Source of the DNA: Alphaproteobacteria bacterium
Lineage (GTDB): Bacteria; Pseudomonadota; Alphaproteobacteria; Geminicoccales; Geminicoccaceae
Assembly: GCA_026982705.1 (NCBI GenBank)
Contig: JALSGP010000006.1
Coordinates: forward strand, 1 to 64,000
Reading direction: 5' to 3'
Length of the DNA stretch: 64,000 nucleotides
The notes below the pieces were generated by a model. The model did not search any database and was not told the DNA's origin. It was given only the letters and a program-made list of their open reading frames with translations. The position numbers were made by a program, and so were the translations under genes. Positions 27,932-38,014 of this stretch are shown here, in pieces (positions within the stretch are counted from its first letter, which is position 1; every line of letters starts with the position of its first letter).

Positions 27932-29173
27932 TCAGCCCTGTCCGCGCCGGTCGTCGATCACCCTGCCGTCGTTGGGGAGTTCGCCCGGTCCGGCGAAGGC
28001 CACCTCGCCCCGGAGCCCGGTCTCGGCGCGGATGGCCTCCCGGATGCGGGCGGCGAGATCCTCGTCGGGGGCCGCGCATTCCACCCGCAGCACCATCTCG
28101 TCGCGCCCCGCCACCTGCCGCACCTCGAGGCGGGCGCGACCCAGTTCGGGGAAGCGCCGGCGGATGCGCTCCACCTGTTCCGGCCGCACGAACATCCCGC
28201 GCACCTTGGTGGCCTGGTCGGCACGGCCCATCCAGCCGCGGATGCGGACGTTGGTGCGTCCGCAGGGGCTGCGGCCGGGGAGGATCGCCGAGAGATCGCC
28301 GGTGGCGAAGCGGACGAGGGGATAGTCCGGATTGAAGACCGTCACCACCACCTCGCCCACCTCGCCCTCGGGGACGGGATCGCCGGTCCCCGGACGGACG
28401 ATCTCCAGGATCAGCCCCTCGTCCACCACCATCCCCTCCCGCGCCGGCGTCTCGTAGGCGATGAGGCCGCACTCGGCGGTGGCGTAGGCCTGATAGGCGT
28501 CGATGCCGTGTTCCTCGGCGAGGCTCTGCTGCAGGTCCGGCGGGAAGGCCTCGCCGGCCACCAGCGCCTTGCGGAAGCTGACGGGCCGCTCGGTCTCGCG
28601 CCCCTTCTCCACCAGGATGCGCAGGAAGGAGGGCGTGCCGGCGTAGGCGACGGGGCGGAGGCGCGAGATGGCGAGGAGCTGGAGCTCGGTCTGCCCGGTG
28701 CCGGCGGGGAACACCGGACAGCCCAGGGCGCGGGCGCCGCCCTCGATCATGAAGCCGGCCGGCGTCAGATGGTAGGCGAAGGTGTTGTGGACGAGATCGC
28801 CACGGCGGAAGCCGGCGGCGTAGAGGGCGCGGGCCATGCGCCAGTAGTCGGCGCGGAAGCCCTGGGGCTCGTAGATGGGACCCGGCGACTGGAAGACGCG
28901 GGCGAGCCGCTCCGGCGGGGTGGCCACCAGCCCGCCGAAGGGCGGCTCCCGTTCCTGGATGTGGACGATCTCGCTCTTGCGCAGGATCGGCAGGCGGGCG
29001 AGGGCGGCGCGGTCGGTGACCGCCTCCGGCTCCACCCCGGCCAGGTGCTCGCGGTAGAAGGGGGCGTTGTCGAGGGCGTGGCGCAGCAGGCCCGGCAAGG
29101 CGTGGAACAGCACCCGCTCGCGCTCCTCCGGCGGACGGATCTCGTGGCGGTCGTAGTAGGGCGATGCCGGCAT
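27932..29173 (-). CDS. AMP-binding ligase of the phenylacetate-CoA ligase (PaaK) family
   Basis: 413 residues related to PaaK and CapK: ALDNAPFYREHL at the N terminus, YHLTPAGFMIEGGARALGCPVFPAG, the adenylate-binding QAYATAECGLIAYE, and RFATGDLSAILPGRSPCGRTNVRIRGWMGRADQATKVRGMFVRPEQVE with the usual C-terminal lid and catalytic region. It should activate an aromatic or other carboxylate to its CoA thioester. No phenylacetate degradation gene is nearby, so the substrate is unknown. ATG 29173. It sits directly before ccmA, possibly in the same transcript. Confidence 0.82.
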   Translation of the reverse strand: MPASPYYDRHEIRPPEERERVLFHALPGLLRHALDNAPFYREHLAGVEPEAVTDRAALARLPILRKSEIVHIQEREPPFGGLVATPPERLARVFQSPGPIYEPQGFRADYWRMARALYAAGFRRGDLVHNTFAYHLTPAGFMIEGGARALGCPVFPAGTGQTELQLLAISRLRPVAYAGTPSFLRILVEKGRETERPVSFRKALVAGEAFPPDLQQSLAEEHGIDAYQAYATAECGLIAYETPAREGMVVDEGLILEIVRPGTGDPVPEGEVGEVVVTVFNPDYPLVRFATGDLSAILPGRSPCGRTNVRIRGWMGRADQATKVRGMFVRPEQVERIRRRFPELGRARLEVRQVAGRDEMVLRVECAAPDEDLAARIREAIRAETGLRGEVAFAGPGELPNDGRVIDDRRGQG

Positions 29174-29262
29174 CGACACCTCCGGGCCTGCGCTCACGGG
29201 ACGCCCGGTGATTAGACAAAGCCCCGAGCCCCGTCCAGTGGAGCGCCCGAAGGTCGTCCCGA

Positions 29263-29958
29263 TCAGGGCTCGCCCGCCTGACGGCGCAGCAGCAGGGCGA
29301 GGCCGTTGGCGAGCGCCAGCAGGAGGGCGGCGCCGAGACCGGTGGCGAGGGCGCCGAGGAAGCGGCTCTTGAGATGCTCGAAGCCACGGGCGAGGCGGAT
29401 GGCCCGGCGCAGCTCCTCGCCGTCGCCGTCGCCGAGACCGAGGCGGCGGGCGAGCTCCTCGGCGGTCCGCCGGGCGGTGGCGTCGGCCACCCGCACCGCG
29501 AGATGCTCCAGCACCACCTCCCCCTCCGCCTGCAGGAGGGCGAACCTGTGGGCGCGACGACGCCGCACCCCCGGCAGCGTCCCCGCCTCGATCCCGCCCT
29601 CCTCGTCGGCTTCCTCCACCGTCTCGCTCTCCGGCTCCAGGAGAGCGAGGACGGAGGTGGCGGCCGCCGGCGGACCGGCGCCGTCCACCACCAGGATGGG
29701 CACGTCCCAGGCCGCCTCCTGGAGGGCGGTGAGCACCTCGGCCCCCTGGGCGTCGGGCAGATCGAGGTCGGTGACCACCAGATCCGGCCGCGCCTCCTCC
29801 TGGGCCAGGTCCAGGAGCGCCTCGGCGAGGCTCTCCGCCACCCGCACCTCGTGGCGGCGGGCGAGCTCGCGGGCCCGCGGCGAACCCGCGCGCGCCTCCC
29901 GTTCGAGCAGCAGCACGCGCACCTTCGCGTCTCCCGCTTGCTGGGACGGGGACGGCAC
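29263..29958 (-). CDS. Degenerate receiver-domain protein with C-terminal membrane helix
   Basis: 231 residues. Residues 13-105 resemble a response-regulator receiver: VRVLLLERE, EALLDLAQEEARPDLVVTDLDLPDAQGAEVLTAL with Asp64 at the phospho-acceptor place, and VPILVVDGAG. The acidic pair normally found after the first strand is replaced by Glu-Arg, and the switch Thr and Lys are not evident, so phosphorylation is doubtful. A helical segment follows, and a transmembrane helix (about 201-221, LGAALLLALANGLALLLRR) ends the protein. No kinase or output domain is present. GTG 29958 or GTG 29922 could be the start. Confidence 0.6.
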   Translation of the reverse strand: MPSPSQQAGDAKVRVLLLEREARAGSPRARELARRHEVRVAESLAEALLDLAQEEARPDLVVTDLDLPDAQGAEVLTALQEAAWDVPILVVDGAGPPAAATSVLALLEPESETVEEADEEGGIEAGTLPGVRRRRAHRFALLQAEGEVVLEHLAVRVADATARRTAEELARRLGLGDGDGEELRRAIRLARGFEHLKSRFLGALATGLGAALLLALANGLALLLRRQAGEP

Positions 29959-30013
29959 CGGCGAGGGGACCCGACACCGCCGATCCTAGCCGCCCGCGGG
30001 ACCGTCGTAAAGA

Positions 30014-31273
30014 TTATTTTCCTATATCGGCCTCGGCGACCCCGTCCGGTTCGAGACGGCGGACGTGGTGGCCCGCGGCCACGAGGGCGCGGGCGATGGC
30101 GCGGGCGTGATCGCGGTTGCGGGTCTCGATGGTGAGGTCGAGGTCGGTCTGGCGTACCGACAGGCGCGAGAAGGCCCGCTGGTGGACCACGTCGACGATG
30201 TTGCCGCCGGCGCGGGCGATGATGCGGGCGACGGCGGCGAGGGCACCGGGATGGTCGGGGACGGAGACGCGGTAGCGGACCAGCCGGTCGCTGCGCACGA
30301 GGCCGCGCAGGATCACCGAGCTCAGGATGCGGCTGTCGATGTTGCCGCCGGAGAGGACGAGGCCGATGCGGCGGCCGCGGAAGCGATCGGGATGGCTGGC
30401 GACGGCGGCGAGGGGTGCGGCGCCGGCTCCCTCCGCCACCGTCTTCTCGATCTCCAGGAGCGCCACCACCGCCGCCTCGATGGCCGCCTCCTCCACCAGC
30501 AGCACCTCGTCCACGAGGGCGCGGATCAGCCGCAGGGTGAGTTCGGCCGGCCGCTTGACGGCGATGCCGTCGGCGATGGTGGGACCGCCCGCGGGCGGCG
30601 GCTCGCCCCGCAGGAGATGGACCACCGACGGATAGAGGGCGGCCTCCACGCCCACGATCTCCACCTCCGGCCGCAGCCCTCGGGCGGCGACGGCGATGCC
30701 CGAGATCAGACCGCCGCCGCCCACCGGCACCACCAGCACCTCGAGATCCGGGACGTCCTCCAGCATCTCGAGGGCGACGGTGCCCTGACCCGCCACCACC
30801 GCGGGATCGTCGTAGGGGTGGACGAAGACGCGCCGCTCCCGCGCGGCGATGCGACGGGCCTCCGCCGCCGCCTCCTCGACGCCGCGGCCGTGCAGGACCA
30901 CCCGCGCGCCCAGCCGCTCGGTGTGGTCCACCTTCACGAAGGGGGTGGTCTCCGGCATCACGATCACGGCGGAGATGCCCAGACGGCGGGCGTGGTGGGC
31001 CACGCCCTGGGCGTGATTGCCGGCGGAGGCCGCCACCACCCCGCGCCGGCGCTCCTCCGGCGTGAGCCGCAGGAGACGGTTGAGGGCACCGCGCTCCTTG
31101 AAGGAGGCGGTGTACTGCAGGTTCTCGAACTTGATCCAGATCTCGCAGCCGTGGATCTCGGAGAGGGTCCGCGAGGGGAGGGTGGGGGTGCGGCGGATGC
31201 CGCCGCGGATGCGGGCGTGGGCGGCGGCCACGTCCTCGGGACGGATGGGAAGGTCGGCCCCGGACGCGCCCAC
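30014..31273 (-). CDS. ilvA: Threonine ammonia-lyase with C-terminal ACT domain
   Basis: 419 residues. Fold type II PLP enzyme: the PLP lysine is in TASFKERGA, the phosphate-binding loop is VPVGGGGLISG, and ASAGNHAQGVA is typical. The C-terminal ~75 residues (RYRVSVPDHPGALAAVARIIARAGGNIVDV) form one ACT domain. It deaminates threonine to 2-oxobutanoate, the first step to isoleucine. The single ACT domain resembles the shorter TdcB/IlvA forms, so a catabolic role is possible. GTG 31273 is preceded by GAGGAGG and lies 11 bases after argC. Confidence 0.9.
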   Translation of the reverse strand: MGASGADLPIRPEDVAAAHARIRGGIRRTPTLPSRTLSEIHGCEIWIKFENLQYTASFKERGALNRLLRLTPEERRRGVVAASAGNHAQGVAHHARRLGISAVIVMPETTPFVKVDHTERLGARVVLHGRGVEEAAAEARRIAARERRVFVHPYDDPAVVAGQGTVALEMLEDVPDLEVLVVPVGGGGLISGIAVAARGLRPEVEIVGVEAALYPSVVHLLRGEPPPAGGPTIADGIAVKRPAELTLRLIRALVDEVLLVEEAAIEAAVVALLEIEKTVAEGAGAAPLAAVASHPDRFRGRRIGLVLSGGNIDSRILSSVILRGLVRSDRLVRYRVSVPDHPGALAAVARIIARAGGNIVDVVHQRAFSRLSVRQTDLDLTIETRNRDHARAIARALVAAGHHVRRLEPDGVAEADIGK

Positions 31274-31284
31274 GGTCCGCCTCC

Positions 31285-32337
31285 TCACGGGAACAGGGGC
31301 AGGGTGGGGAGGCCCTCCGTCTCCGGCAGACCCGCCATCACGTTGAGGTTCTGCAGCGCCTGACCGGAGGCGCCCTTGACGAGATTGTCGAGGACCGAGA
31401 CGAGGATGGCGCGGCCCTTCACCCGCGCCCGGTGGACGCCGAGGAGGCAGAGATTGGTGCCGCGCACCTCGCGGGTGGTGGGCAGGCGCCCGAGGGGCAG
31501 CACCCGTACGAAGGGCTCCTCGCGATAGGCGCCGGTCAGGGCCGCGTGGAGATCCTCCGGTGTGGCCCCCTCCGCGAGATCCACGTAGATGGTGGCGAGG
31601 ATGCCGCGGTTCATGGGCACGAGATGGGGGGTGAAGATCACCGCGAGGGACCGGCCGAGGAAGTCGGCGAGGCACTGTTCGATCTCGGGGGTGTGCCGGT
31701 GGGTGGCGACGCCATAGGCGTGGAAGCCCTCCGCCACCTCGCAGTAGAGGGAGCCGATCCTGGGTTCGCGGCCGGCCCCGCTCACCCCGGACTTGGCGTC
31801 GATCACGATGCGGTCGGGGTCGATCAGCGGCCCGCGCGCGAGCAGCGGCACCAGCGCCAGCTCGGCGGTGGTGGTGTAGCAGCCGGGATTGGCCACGAGG
31901 CGGGCGCCCCGGATGGCCTCGCGGTAGTGTTCGGTGAGGCCGTAGACCGCCTCGCGCTGGAGGGCGAGGGCGCGGTGGGGCCGGCCGTAGGTGGCCTCGT
32001 AGACGGCGGGGTCGCGCAGGCGGAAGTCGGCGGAGAGGTCGACGATGCGCAGATGGTCCGGCAGGCCCGCCACCACCTCCTGGGTGAGCCCGTGGGGCAG
32101 ACAGCAGAAGACGGCGTCGAGCCCGGCGAAGTCCACCTCCTCCAGGCGCACCAGCGGCGGCAGGTCGAGGCCGGCGAGATGGGGGAACACCTCGCCGGGG
32201 TGTCGCCCGGCCCGGCGCTCGGCGGTGAGCGCACGGATCTCCACGAAGCGATGACCGGCGAGCAGGCGGACGAGTTCGGCGCCGGTGTAGCCGCTGGCGC
32301 CCAGCACCGCCACCCGCAGGCGTTCCTTCGCCACCAT
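31285..32337 (-). CDS. argC: N-acetyl-gamma-glutamyl-phosphate reductase
   Basis: 350 residues. NADP-binding GASGYTGAELVRLL near the N terminus, catalytic Cys153 in VANPGCYTT, and HRHTPEIEQ and TPHLVPMNRGIL with the catalytic His region. It reduces N-acetylglutamyl phosphate to the semialdehyde in arginine biosynthesis. ATG 32337. It lies between asd and ilvA on the same strand with short gaps, so it is probably in one amino-acid biosynthesis transcript. Confidence 0.96.
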   Translation of the reverse strand: MVAKERLRVAVLGASGYTGAELVRLLAGHRFVEIRALTAERRAGRHPGEVFPHLAGLDLPPLVRLEEVDFAGLDAVFCCLPHGLTQEVVAGLPDHLRIVDLSADFRLRDPAVYEATYGRPHRALALQREAVYGLTEHYREAIRGARLVANPGCYTTTAELALVPLLARGPLIDPDRIVIDAKSGVSGAGREPRIGSLYCEVAEGFHAYGVATHRHTPEIEQCLADFLGRSLAVIFTPHLVPMNRGILATIYVDLAEGATPEDLHAALTGAYREEPFVRVLPLGRLPTTREVRGTNLCLLGVHRARVKGRAILVSVLDNLVKGASGQALQNLNVMAGLPETEGLPTLPLFP

Positions 32338-32359
32338 CCCTCTCCCCCGTCGCCGGGGC

Positions 32360-33376
32360 TCACACCAGCCCCATCTCCACGAGCTTGTGGGCGATCTGCA
32401 CCGCGTTGAGCGCCGCCCCCTTGCGCAGATTGTCCGCCACCACCCACAGGGCGAGCCCGCTGGGCACCGTGGGATCGCGGCGGATGCGCGAGACGAACAC
32501 CTCGTACTCGCCCACGCAGTCGACGGGCGTCGCGTACTCGCCCCGATCCGGCCGGTCGATCACCGTCACGCCCGGGAAGGCCCGGAGGGCGCCGCGGGCG
32601 TCCTCCACCTCGACGGGCTCGGCGAACTCGACGAAGACGGCCTCGCTGTGGCCGACGAACACCGGCACCCGCACGCAGGTGGCCACCACCTCGATCTCCA
32701 GGTCGAGGATCTTCCTGGTCTCGACCCGCATCTTCCACTCCTCCTTCGTGAAATCGTCGTCGAGGAAGCGGTCGATGTGGGGGATGAGATTGAAGGCGAT
32801 GGGCCGGGGGAAGACCCGCGGCTCCCGCTCTTCCTGGAGGAACTTCGCGCGGGTCTGTTCGAACAGCTCCTCCATGGCACGGTGGCCGGCGCCGCTCACC
32901 GACTGGTAGGTGGCCACCACCACCCGGGTGATGCGGGCGAGATCGTGCAGCGGCTTCAGGGCCATCACCATCTGGATGGTGGAGCAGTTGGGATTGGCGA
33001 CGATGTTGCGGGCCCGCACCCCTTCCAGCGCCTCGGGGTTGATCTCCGGGACCACCAGCGGGACGTCGGGCTCCATGCGCCAGCGGGAGCTGTTGTCGAT
33101 CACGATGCAGCCGCAGGCGGCCGCCTTCGGGGCGTATTCGCCCGAGACCGAGGCCCCCGCCGAGAAGAGGGCCAGATCGATCCCCTCGAAATCGAAGTCC
33201 GGGAGGCTCCGCACCCTCAGCGTGACGTCGTCGCCGTAGGAGACCTCCTTGCCGGCCGAGCGTTCGGAGGCGACGGCGAACACCTCGTCGGCGGGGAAGC
33301 CGGTCTCGTGCAGGATCCGCAGCATCTCGCCGCCGACGGCGCCGGTGGCGCCCACGACCGCGACCCTGTAGCCCAT
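32360..33376 (-). CDS. asd: Aspartate-semialdehyde dehydrogenase
   Basis: 338 residues. GATGAVGGEML for NADP, SAGASVS, catalytic Cys131 in VANPNCSTIQ, and YQSVSGAGHRAMEEL are all standard for Asd. It makes aspartate semialdehyde for lysine, diaminopimelate, methionine and threonine. ATG 33376; the in-frame extension upstream to 33595 is low-complexity and is not used. About 270 bases without a gene separate it from leuB. Confidence 0.96.
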   Translation of the reverse strand: MGYRVAVVGATGAVGGEMLRILHETGFPADEVFAVASERSAGKEVSYGDDVTLRVRSLPDFDFEGIDLALFSAGASVSGEYAPKAAACGCIVIDNSSRWRMEPDVPLVVPEINPEALEGVRARNIVANPNCSTIQMVMALKPLHDLARITRVVVATYQSVSGAGHRAMEELFEQTRAKFLQEEREPRVFPRPIAFNLIPHIDRFLDDDFTKEEWKMRVETRKILDLEIEVVATCVRVPVFVGHSEAVFVEFAEPVEVEDARGALRAFPGVTVIDRPDRGEYATPVDCVGEYEVFVSRIRRDPTVPSGLALWVVADNLRKGAALNAVQIAHKLVEMGLV

Positions 33377-33646
33377 CGCTCCGTCCTCTCCTCTCCGTCT
33401 CGGTGTCCCTTCCGCGCCGTCGCGGATCGCCCGGACGTTCCACGCCTCGCCGGGAGTCGCGACCCGAGGGCCCTCCGGCGTCCGGGGACCGCGGCGGGGA
33501 GCCGGGGCGGATCCTCGCGCCGCCGCATCCCGATGCCTTGAGCCGGGCGGGCGGGCACCCGGGCGCTCCCGAGGCCGGACGTCGCCGGTCCTCACGCGGC
33601 TCCCGGGTCGGCGGGCGGATGGCCGCGGCGCACGACAGGGCCTCCC

Positions 33647-34753
33647 TCAGCCGGACAGCGCCTCCAGCGCCTCCAGCACGCGACCGCCCATCTCGCGGGT
33701 GCCCACCCGGGTGGTGCCGGGGGTGTGGATGTCGGCGGTGCGGTAGCCGGCCTCCAGCACCCGCGCCACCGCCCCCTCCAGCCGGTCGGCCTCCTCGCCG
33801 AGATCGAAGCTGTGGCGCAGCAGCATGGCGAAGCTCAGGATGCAGGCGAGGGGATTGGCGAGGTCGCGGCCAGCGATGTCGGGGGCGCTGCCGTGGACCG
33901 GCTCGTAGAGGGCGTTGCGGCGGCCGTCCGGGCGCCGCTCGCCCAGCGAGGCGGAGGGCAGCATGCCCAGCGAGCCGGTGAGCATGGCCGCCTCGTCCGA
34001 CAGCAGATCGCCGAAGAGATTGTCGGTGACGATGACGTCGAACTGGTGCGGATCGCGCAGGAGCTGCATGGCGCAGTTGTCGGCGTACATGTGGCGCAGC
34101 TCCACGTCGGGATATTCGCGGTCGTGGACCTCCTGCACCGTCTGCCGCCACAGCACGCCGGTGTACATGACGTTGGCCTTCTCCACCGAGGTGACGCGGT
34201 TGCGGCGCCTGCGGGCGAGTTCGAAGGCCACGCGGGCGATGCGGCGGATCTCGGGGGTGGTGTAGACCTGCGTGTCCACGGCCCGGCGTTCGCCGTCGGG
34301 CAGCTCCTCGATGCCGCGCGGTTCGCCGAAATAGACACCGCCCGTGAGCTCGCGCAGGATCAGGAGGTCGAGCCCCCGCACCACCTCGGTCTTCAGGGTG
34401 GAGGCCTCCACCAGCGCGTCGAAGACCAGCGCCGGCCGCAGATTGGCGAACAGGCCGAGTTCCTTGCGCAGCGCGAGCAGGCCGCGCTCCGGCTTCCGCT
34501 CGAAGGGCAGATGGTCCCACTTCGGACCGCCCACGGCGCCCAGCATGACGGTGCCCACCTCCCGGGCCCGCGCCAGGGTGTCGGGATGGAGGGGGACGCC
34601 GTGGGCGTCGATGGCGGCGCCGCCCACCAGATCCTCCTCCACCAGGAAGCCGTAGCCGCGGGCGTTGTACCAGTCCACGAGCCGGCGCACCTGGGCCATG
34701 ATCTCGGGACCGATGCCGTCACCCGGCAGGAACAGGATGCGTCGCTCCGCCAC
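33647..34753 (-). CDS. leuB: 3-isopropylmalate dehydrogenase
   Basis: 368 residues. N-terminal [21 protein letters not shown], the conserved Tyr in REL(T)[22 protein letters not shown], and [30 protein letters not shown], which holds the metal-binding Asp residues. It oxidises 3-isopropylmalate in leucine synthesis. The start is GTG 34753. It is the last of leuC-leuD-leuB, in the usual alphaproteobacterial order before asd. Confidence 0.97.
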   Translation of the reverse strand: MAERRILFLPGDGIGPEIMAQVRRLVDWYNARGYGFLVEEDLVGGAAIDAHGVPLHPDTLARAREVGTVMLGAVGGPKWDHLPFERKPERGLLALRKELGLFANLRPALVFDALVEASTLKTEVVRGLDLLILRELTGGVYFGEPRGIEELPDGERRAVDTQVYTTPEIRRIARVAFELARRRRNRVTSVEKANVMYTGVLWRQTVQEVHDREYPDVELRHMYADNCAMQLLRDPHQFDVIVTDNLFGDLLSDEAAMLTGSLGMLPSASLGERRPDGRRNALYEPVHGSAPDIAGRDLANPLACILSFAMLLRHSFDLGEEADRLEGAVARVLEAGYRTADIHTPGTTRVGTREMGGRVLEALEALSG

Positions 34754-34780
34754 CGTCCGTCTCCCGGAACCGGCCGGCCC

Positions 34781-35404
34781 TCAGCCGGCGCGCTGCCAGA
34801 GCCAGGGCTGCTCCAGCCGCTGGCGTGTCTCGAAGGCCTCGATCTTCGCGAGCCGCTGGAGGGTGAGACCGATGTCGTCGAGTCCCGCCAGCAGGCAGTG
34901 GCGCTTGAAGGGATCCACCTCGAAGCGCACCGGCGCGTTGCCGGAGGGCCGGTGGATGGTCTGCGTCTCGAGATCGACGGTGAAGACGGGCTCCGCCGTC
35001 TGTTCCGCCTCCTCCATCAGCGCGTCCACCGTCTCCTGGGGGAGAACGATGGGCAGGATGCCGTTCTTGAAGCAGTTGTTGTGGAAGATGTCGGCGAAGG
35101 AGGGCGCGATGACGCAGCGGATGCCGAAGTCCAGAAGCGCCCAGGGCGCGTGCTCACGCGAGCTGCCGCAGCCGAAGTTCTCGCCGGTGATCAGGATCAC
35201 CGCCCGCCGGTAGGGTTCGCGGTTGAGGACGAAGTCCGGATTCTCCGAACCGTCCTCGCGGAAGCGCAGCGATTCGAAGAGACCGCGGCCGAGGCCGGTG
35301 CGGCGGATGGTCTTGAGCCATTTCGCCGGGATGATCTGGTCGGTGTCCACGTTGACCAGCGGCAGCGGCGCCGCGATGCCGGTGAGCTTGCGGAAGGGCT
35401 GCAT
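34781..35404 (-). CDS. leuD: 3-isopropylmalate dehydratase small subunit
   Basis: 207 residues. [20 protein letters not shown] at the N terminus and [16 protein letters not shown] are diagnostic of LeuD. It pairs with LeuC to isomerise 2- to 3-isopropylmalate. ATG 35404 is chosen over GTG 35410, because GAGG lies six bases upstream of the ATG. Confidence 0.97.
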   Translation of the reverse strand: MQPFRKLTGIAAPLPLVNVDTDQIIPAKWLKTIRRTGLGRGLFESLRFREDGSENPDFVLNREPYRRAVILITGENFGCGSSREHAPWALLDFGIRCVIAPSFADIFHNNCFKNGILPIVLPQETVDALMEEAEQTAEPVFTVDLETQTIHRPSGNAPVRFEVDPFKRHCLLAGLDDIGLTLQRLAKIEAFETRQRLEQPWLWQRAG

Positions 35405-35414
35405 CGGCACCTCC

Positions 35415-36830
35415 TCAGGCCAGCAGCTTGCGCACGTCGGTGAGACGGCCGGTGAGGGCGGCGGCGGCGGCCATGGCCGGGCTCACCAGATGGGTGCGGC
35501 CGCCCTTGCCCTGCCGTCCCTCGAAGTTGCGGTTGGAGGTGGAGGCGCAGCGCTCGCCCGGCGCGAGGCGGTCGTTGTTCATGGCGAGGCACATGGAGCA
35601 GCCGGGCTCGCGCCATTCGAAGCCGGCCTCGCGGAACACCCGGTCCAGCCCCTCCTCCTCGGCCTGCCGCTTCACCAGTCCGGAGCCGGGCACCACCAGC
35701 GCCCGCACCCCGGACGCCACCCGCCGTCCGCTGCGCCGCACCACCTCGGCGGCGAGGCGCAGGTCCTCGATGCGGGCGTTGGTGCAGGAGCCGATGAAGA
35801 CGGTGTCGATGCGGATCTCCTCCATGGGCGTCCCCGGCTCCAGGCCCATGTAGGCGAGGGCCCGTTCCATGGCCGCCCGCCGCTTCTCGTCGCGCTCGCG
35901 GGCCGGATCCGGCACCCGGCCGGTGACGGGGACCACGTCCTGGGGCGAGGTTCCCCAGGTCACCAGCGGCTCCAGCTCCGAGGCGTCGATCGCCACCTCG
36001 CGGTCGTAGCGCGCGCCGGGATCGGAGGGCAGGGTGCGCCAGTAGGCCACCGCCTGCTCCCACGCCAGCCCCTTGGGCGCCATGGGCCGTCCGCGCAGAT
36101 AGGCGAAGGTCTTCTCGTCCGGTGCCACCAGCCCGGCCCGCGCGCCCGCCTCGATGGACATGTTGCAGACGGTCATGCGCCCTTCCATGGACAGTGCCTC
36201 GATCACCGGCCCGGCATATTCGATCACGTGGCCGGTACCGCCGGCGGTGCCGATGCGCCCGATGATGCCGAGGATCACGTCCTTGGCGGTGACGCCGAAG
36301 CCGAGCTCGCCCTCCACCCGGATGCGCATGGTGCGGGGGCGCTTCTGCAGCAGGGTCTGGGTGGCGAGGACGTGCTCCACCTCGCTGGTGCCGATGCCGA
36401 AGGCCAGGGCGCCGAAGGCGCCGTGGGTGGAGGTGTGGGAGTCGCCGCAGACGATGGTGGTCCCGGGGAGGGTGAAGCCCTCCTCGGGGCCGATGACGTG
36501 GACGATGCCCTGACGGGGATCGTCCATGTCGAAGAGGGTGATGCCGAACTCGGCGCAGTTGCGGCGCAGGGTCTCCACCTGGATGCGGGAGGTCTCGTCG
36601 GGGATGCCGCGGGCGCGGTCGGTGGTGGGCACATTGTGGTCGGGCACGGCGAGGGTGGCGTCGGGCCGCCGCACCCGCCGTCCCGCCTGTCGCAGCCCCT
36701 CGAAGGCCTGGGGGCTCGTGACCTCGTGGACCAGATGGCGGTCGATGTAGAGCAGGCAGGTGCCGTCCTCCTGCACGTCCACCACGTGGCTGTCCCAGAT
36801 CTTGTCGAACAGGGTCCTGGGTCCGCTCAT
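35415..36830 (-). CDS. leuC: 3-isopropylmalate dehydratase large subunit
   Basis: 471 residues, aconitase family. The three 4Fe-4S cysteines are in [13 protein letters not shown] (about 348) and [11 protein letters not shown] (about 409 and 412). [12 protein letters not shown] at the N terminus and [33 protein letters not shown] are typical. It starts the leuCDB set and follows rplS on the same strand after 22 bases, an order common in alphaproteobacteria. Confidence 0.97.
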   Translation of the reverse strand: MSGPRTLFDKIWDSHVVDVQEDGTCLLYIDRHLVHEVTSPQAFEGLRQAGRRVRRPDATLAVPDHNVPTTDRARGIPDETSRIQVETLRRNCAEFGITLFDMDDPRQGIVHVIGPEEGFTLPGTTIVCGDSHTSTHGAFGALAFGIGTSEVEHVLATQTLLQKRPRTMRIRVEGELGFGVTAKDVILGIIGRIGTAGGTGHVIEYAGPVIEALSMEGRMTVCNMSIEAGARAGLVAPDEKTFAYLRGRPMAPKGLAWEQAVAYWRTLPSDPGARYDREVAIDASELEPLVTWGTSPQDVVPVTGRVPDPARERDEKRRAAMERALAYMGLEPGTPMEEIRIDTVFIGSCTNARIEDLRLAAEVVRRSGRRVASGVRALVVPGSGLVKRQAEEEGLDRVFREAGFEWREPGCSMCLAMNNDRLAPGERCASTSNRNFEGRQGKGGRTHLVSPAMAAAAALTGRLTDVRKLLA

Positions 36831-36852
36831 GACGGCACCTCCACGCTCCGAC

Positions 36853-37257
36853 TCAGCCCTCGCCGGCCGCCCCCTCGGCCGTCCGCTCCCCGCCGCGCGG
36901 CGTCATGCGCTCGGCGATGCGCGCCGCCTTGCCGCGCCGCTCGCGCAGATAGTACAGCTTGGCCCGGCGCACGCGGCCGCGCCGCACCACCTCGATCTTC
37001 TCGATGCGGGGGCTGTAGAGCGGGAAGACGCGCTCCACGCCCTCGCCATAGCTGATCTTGCGGACGGTGAAGGAGGAGTTGATGCCGCGGTTGCGGCGGG
37101 CGATCACCACGCCCTCGAACACCTGCACGCGTTCGCGATTGCCCTCGATCACCCGCTGATGGACCCGCACCGTGTCGCCGGGGCGGAAGTCCGGCACCGG
37201 ACGCCGTGCCAGGAGCTGCTGGAGCTGGTCCCGCTCGAACTGCTGCAGAAGGTTCAT
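36853..37257 (-). CDS. rplS: 50S ribosomal protein L19
   Basis: 134 residues. [65 protein letters not shown] is the L19 core at the 30S-50S interface. A C-terminal tail of about 25 residues rich in Glu, Gly and Arg follows [18 protein letters not shown]. It is the last of rpsP-rimM-trmD-rplS. Confidence 0.98.
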   Translation of the reverse strand: MNLLQQFERDQLQQLLARRPVPDFRPGDTVRVHQRVIEGNRERVQVFEGVVIARRNRGINSSFTVRKISYGEGVERVFPLYSPRIEKIEVVRRGRVRRAKLYYLRERRGKAARIAERMTPRGGERTAEGAAGEG

Positions 37258-37303
37258 GGCCCGTCTCCGTCCTGTGCCCGCAACCCCCGGGGGTTGTGGG
37301 CGG

Positions 37304-38014
37304 TCATCCGTCGTCTTTCAAGAGATGCTCCGGAAGGAGCTCGGGCCGCCGCTCCCGCGTGGTGGCCAGCGCCTGCCGGCGCCGCCAGCGGCGGATGCGC
37401 TCGTGATGGCCGGAGAGCAGGACCTCCGGCACGGGGCGGCCCTCCCAGACCTGCGGCCGGGTGTAGTGGGGATATTCCAGGAGACCGTCGCGGAAGCTCT
37501 CCTCGTCCAGCGAGGCGGCCTCCCCCACCACGCCCGGCAGCAGGCGCACGCACGCGTCGATCACCGCCATGGCCGGGATCTCGCCGCCGGACATGACGAA
37601 GTCGGCGACGGAATATTCGAGGAAACCGCGGGCCTCGATCACCCGCTGGTCCACCCCCTCGTAGCGGCCGCAGAGGACCACGAGTCCCGGCTCGCGGGCG
37701 AAGGCGTCGATCTCCCGCTGGGTGAGACGCCAGCCCCGGGGGGTGAGATAGAGGAGGGGCCCCGGCGCCCCCTCGGCGCGCACCGCGTCCACCGCCCGCG
37801 CCACCACGTCCGGCCGCATCACCATGCCGGCGCCGCCGCCCATGGGCGTGTCGTCGACGCTCCGGTGACGGTCGGTGGCATAGGCGCGCAGGTCCACCGT
37901 CCGCAGCCGCCAGAGGCCCCGCTCCAGCGCCCGGCCCGCCAGCGAGAAGGCGAGCGGCCCCGGGAACATGTCCGGGAAGATGGTGAGCACGGTGCAGGTC
38001 CAGGGCGCGCTCAC
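37304..38014 (-). CDS. trmD: tRNA (guanine-N1)-methyltransferase
   Basis: 236 residues with the SPOUT trefoil knot: [20 protein letters not shown] and [15 protein letters not shown], then [32 protein letters not shown]. It methylates G37 of tRNAs with a G at position 36, preventing frameshifting. GTG 38014 overlaps the rimM stop (GTGA). The N-terminal [15 protein letters not shown] is standard. Confidence 0.96.
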   Translation of the reverse strand: MSAPWTCTVLTIFPDMFPGPLAFSLAGRALERGLWRLRTVDLRAYATDRHRSVDDTPMGGGAGMVMRPDVVARAVDAVRAEGAPGPLLYLTPRGWRLTQREIDAFAREPGLVVLCGRYEGVDQRVIEARGFLEYSVADFVMSGGEIPAMAVIDACVRLLPGVVGEAASLDEESFRDGLLEYPHYTRPQVWEGRPVPEVLLSGHHERIRRWRRRQALATTRERRPELLPEHLLKDDG

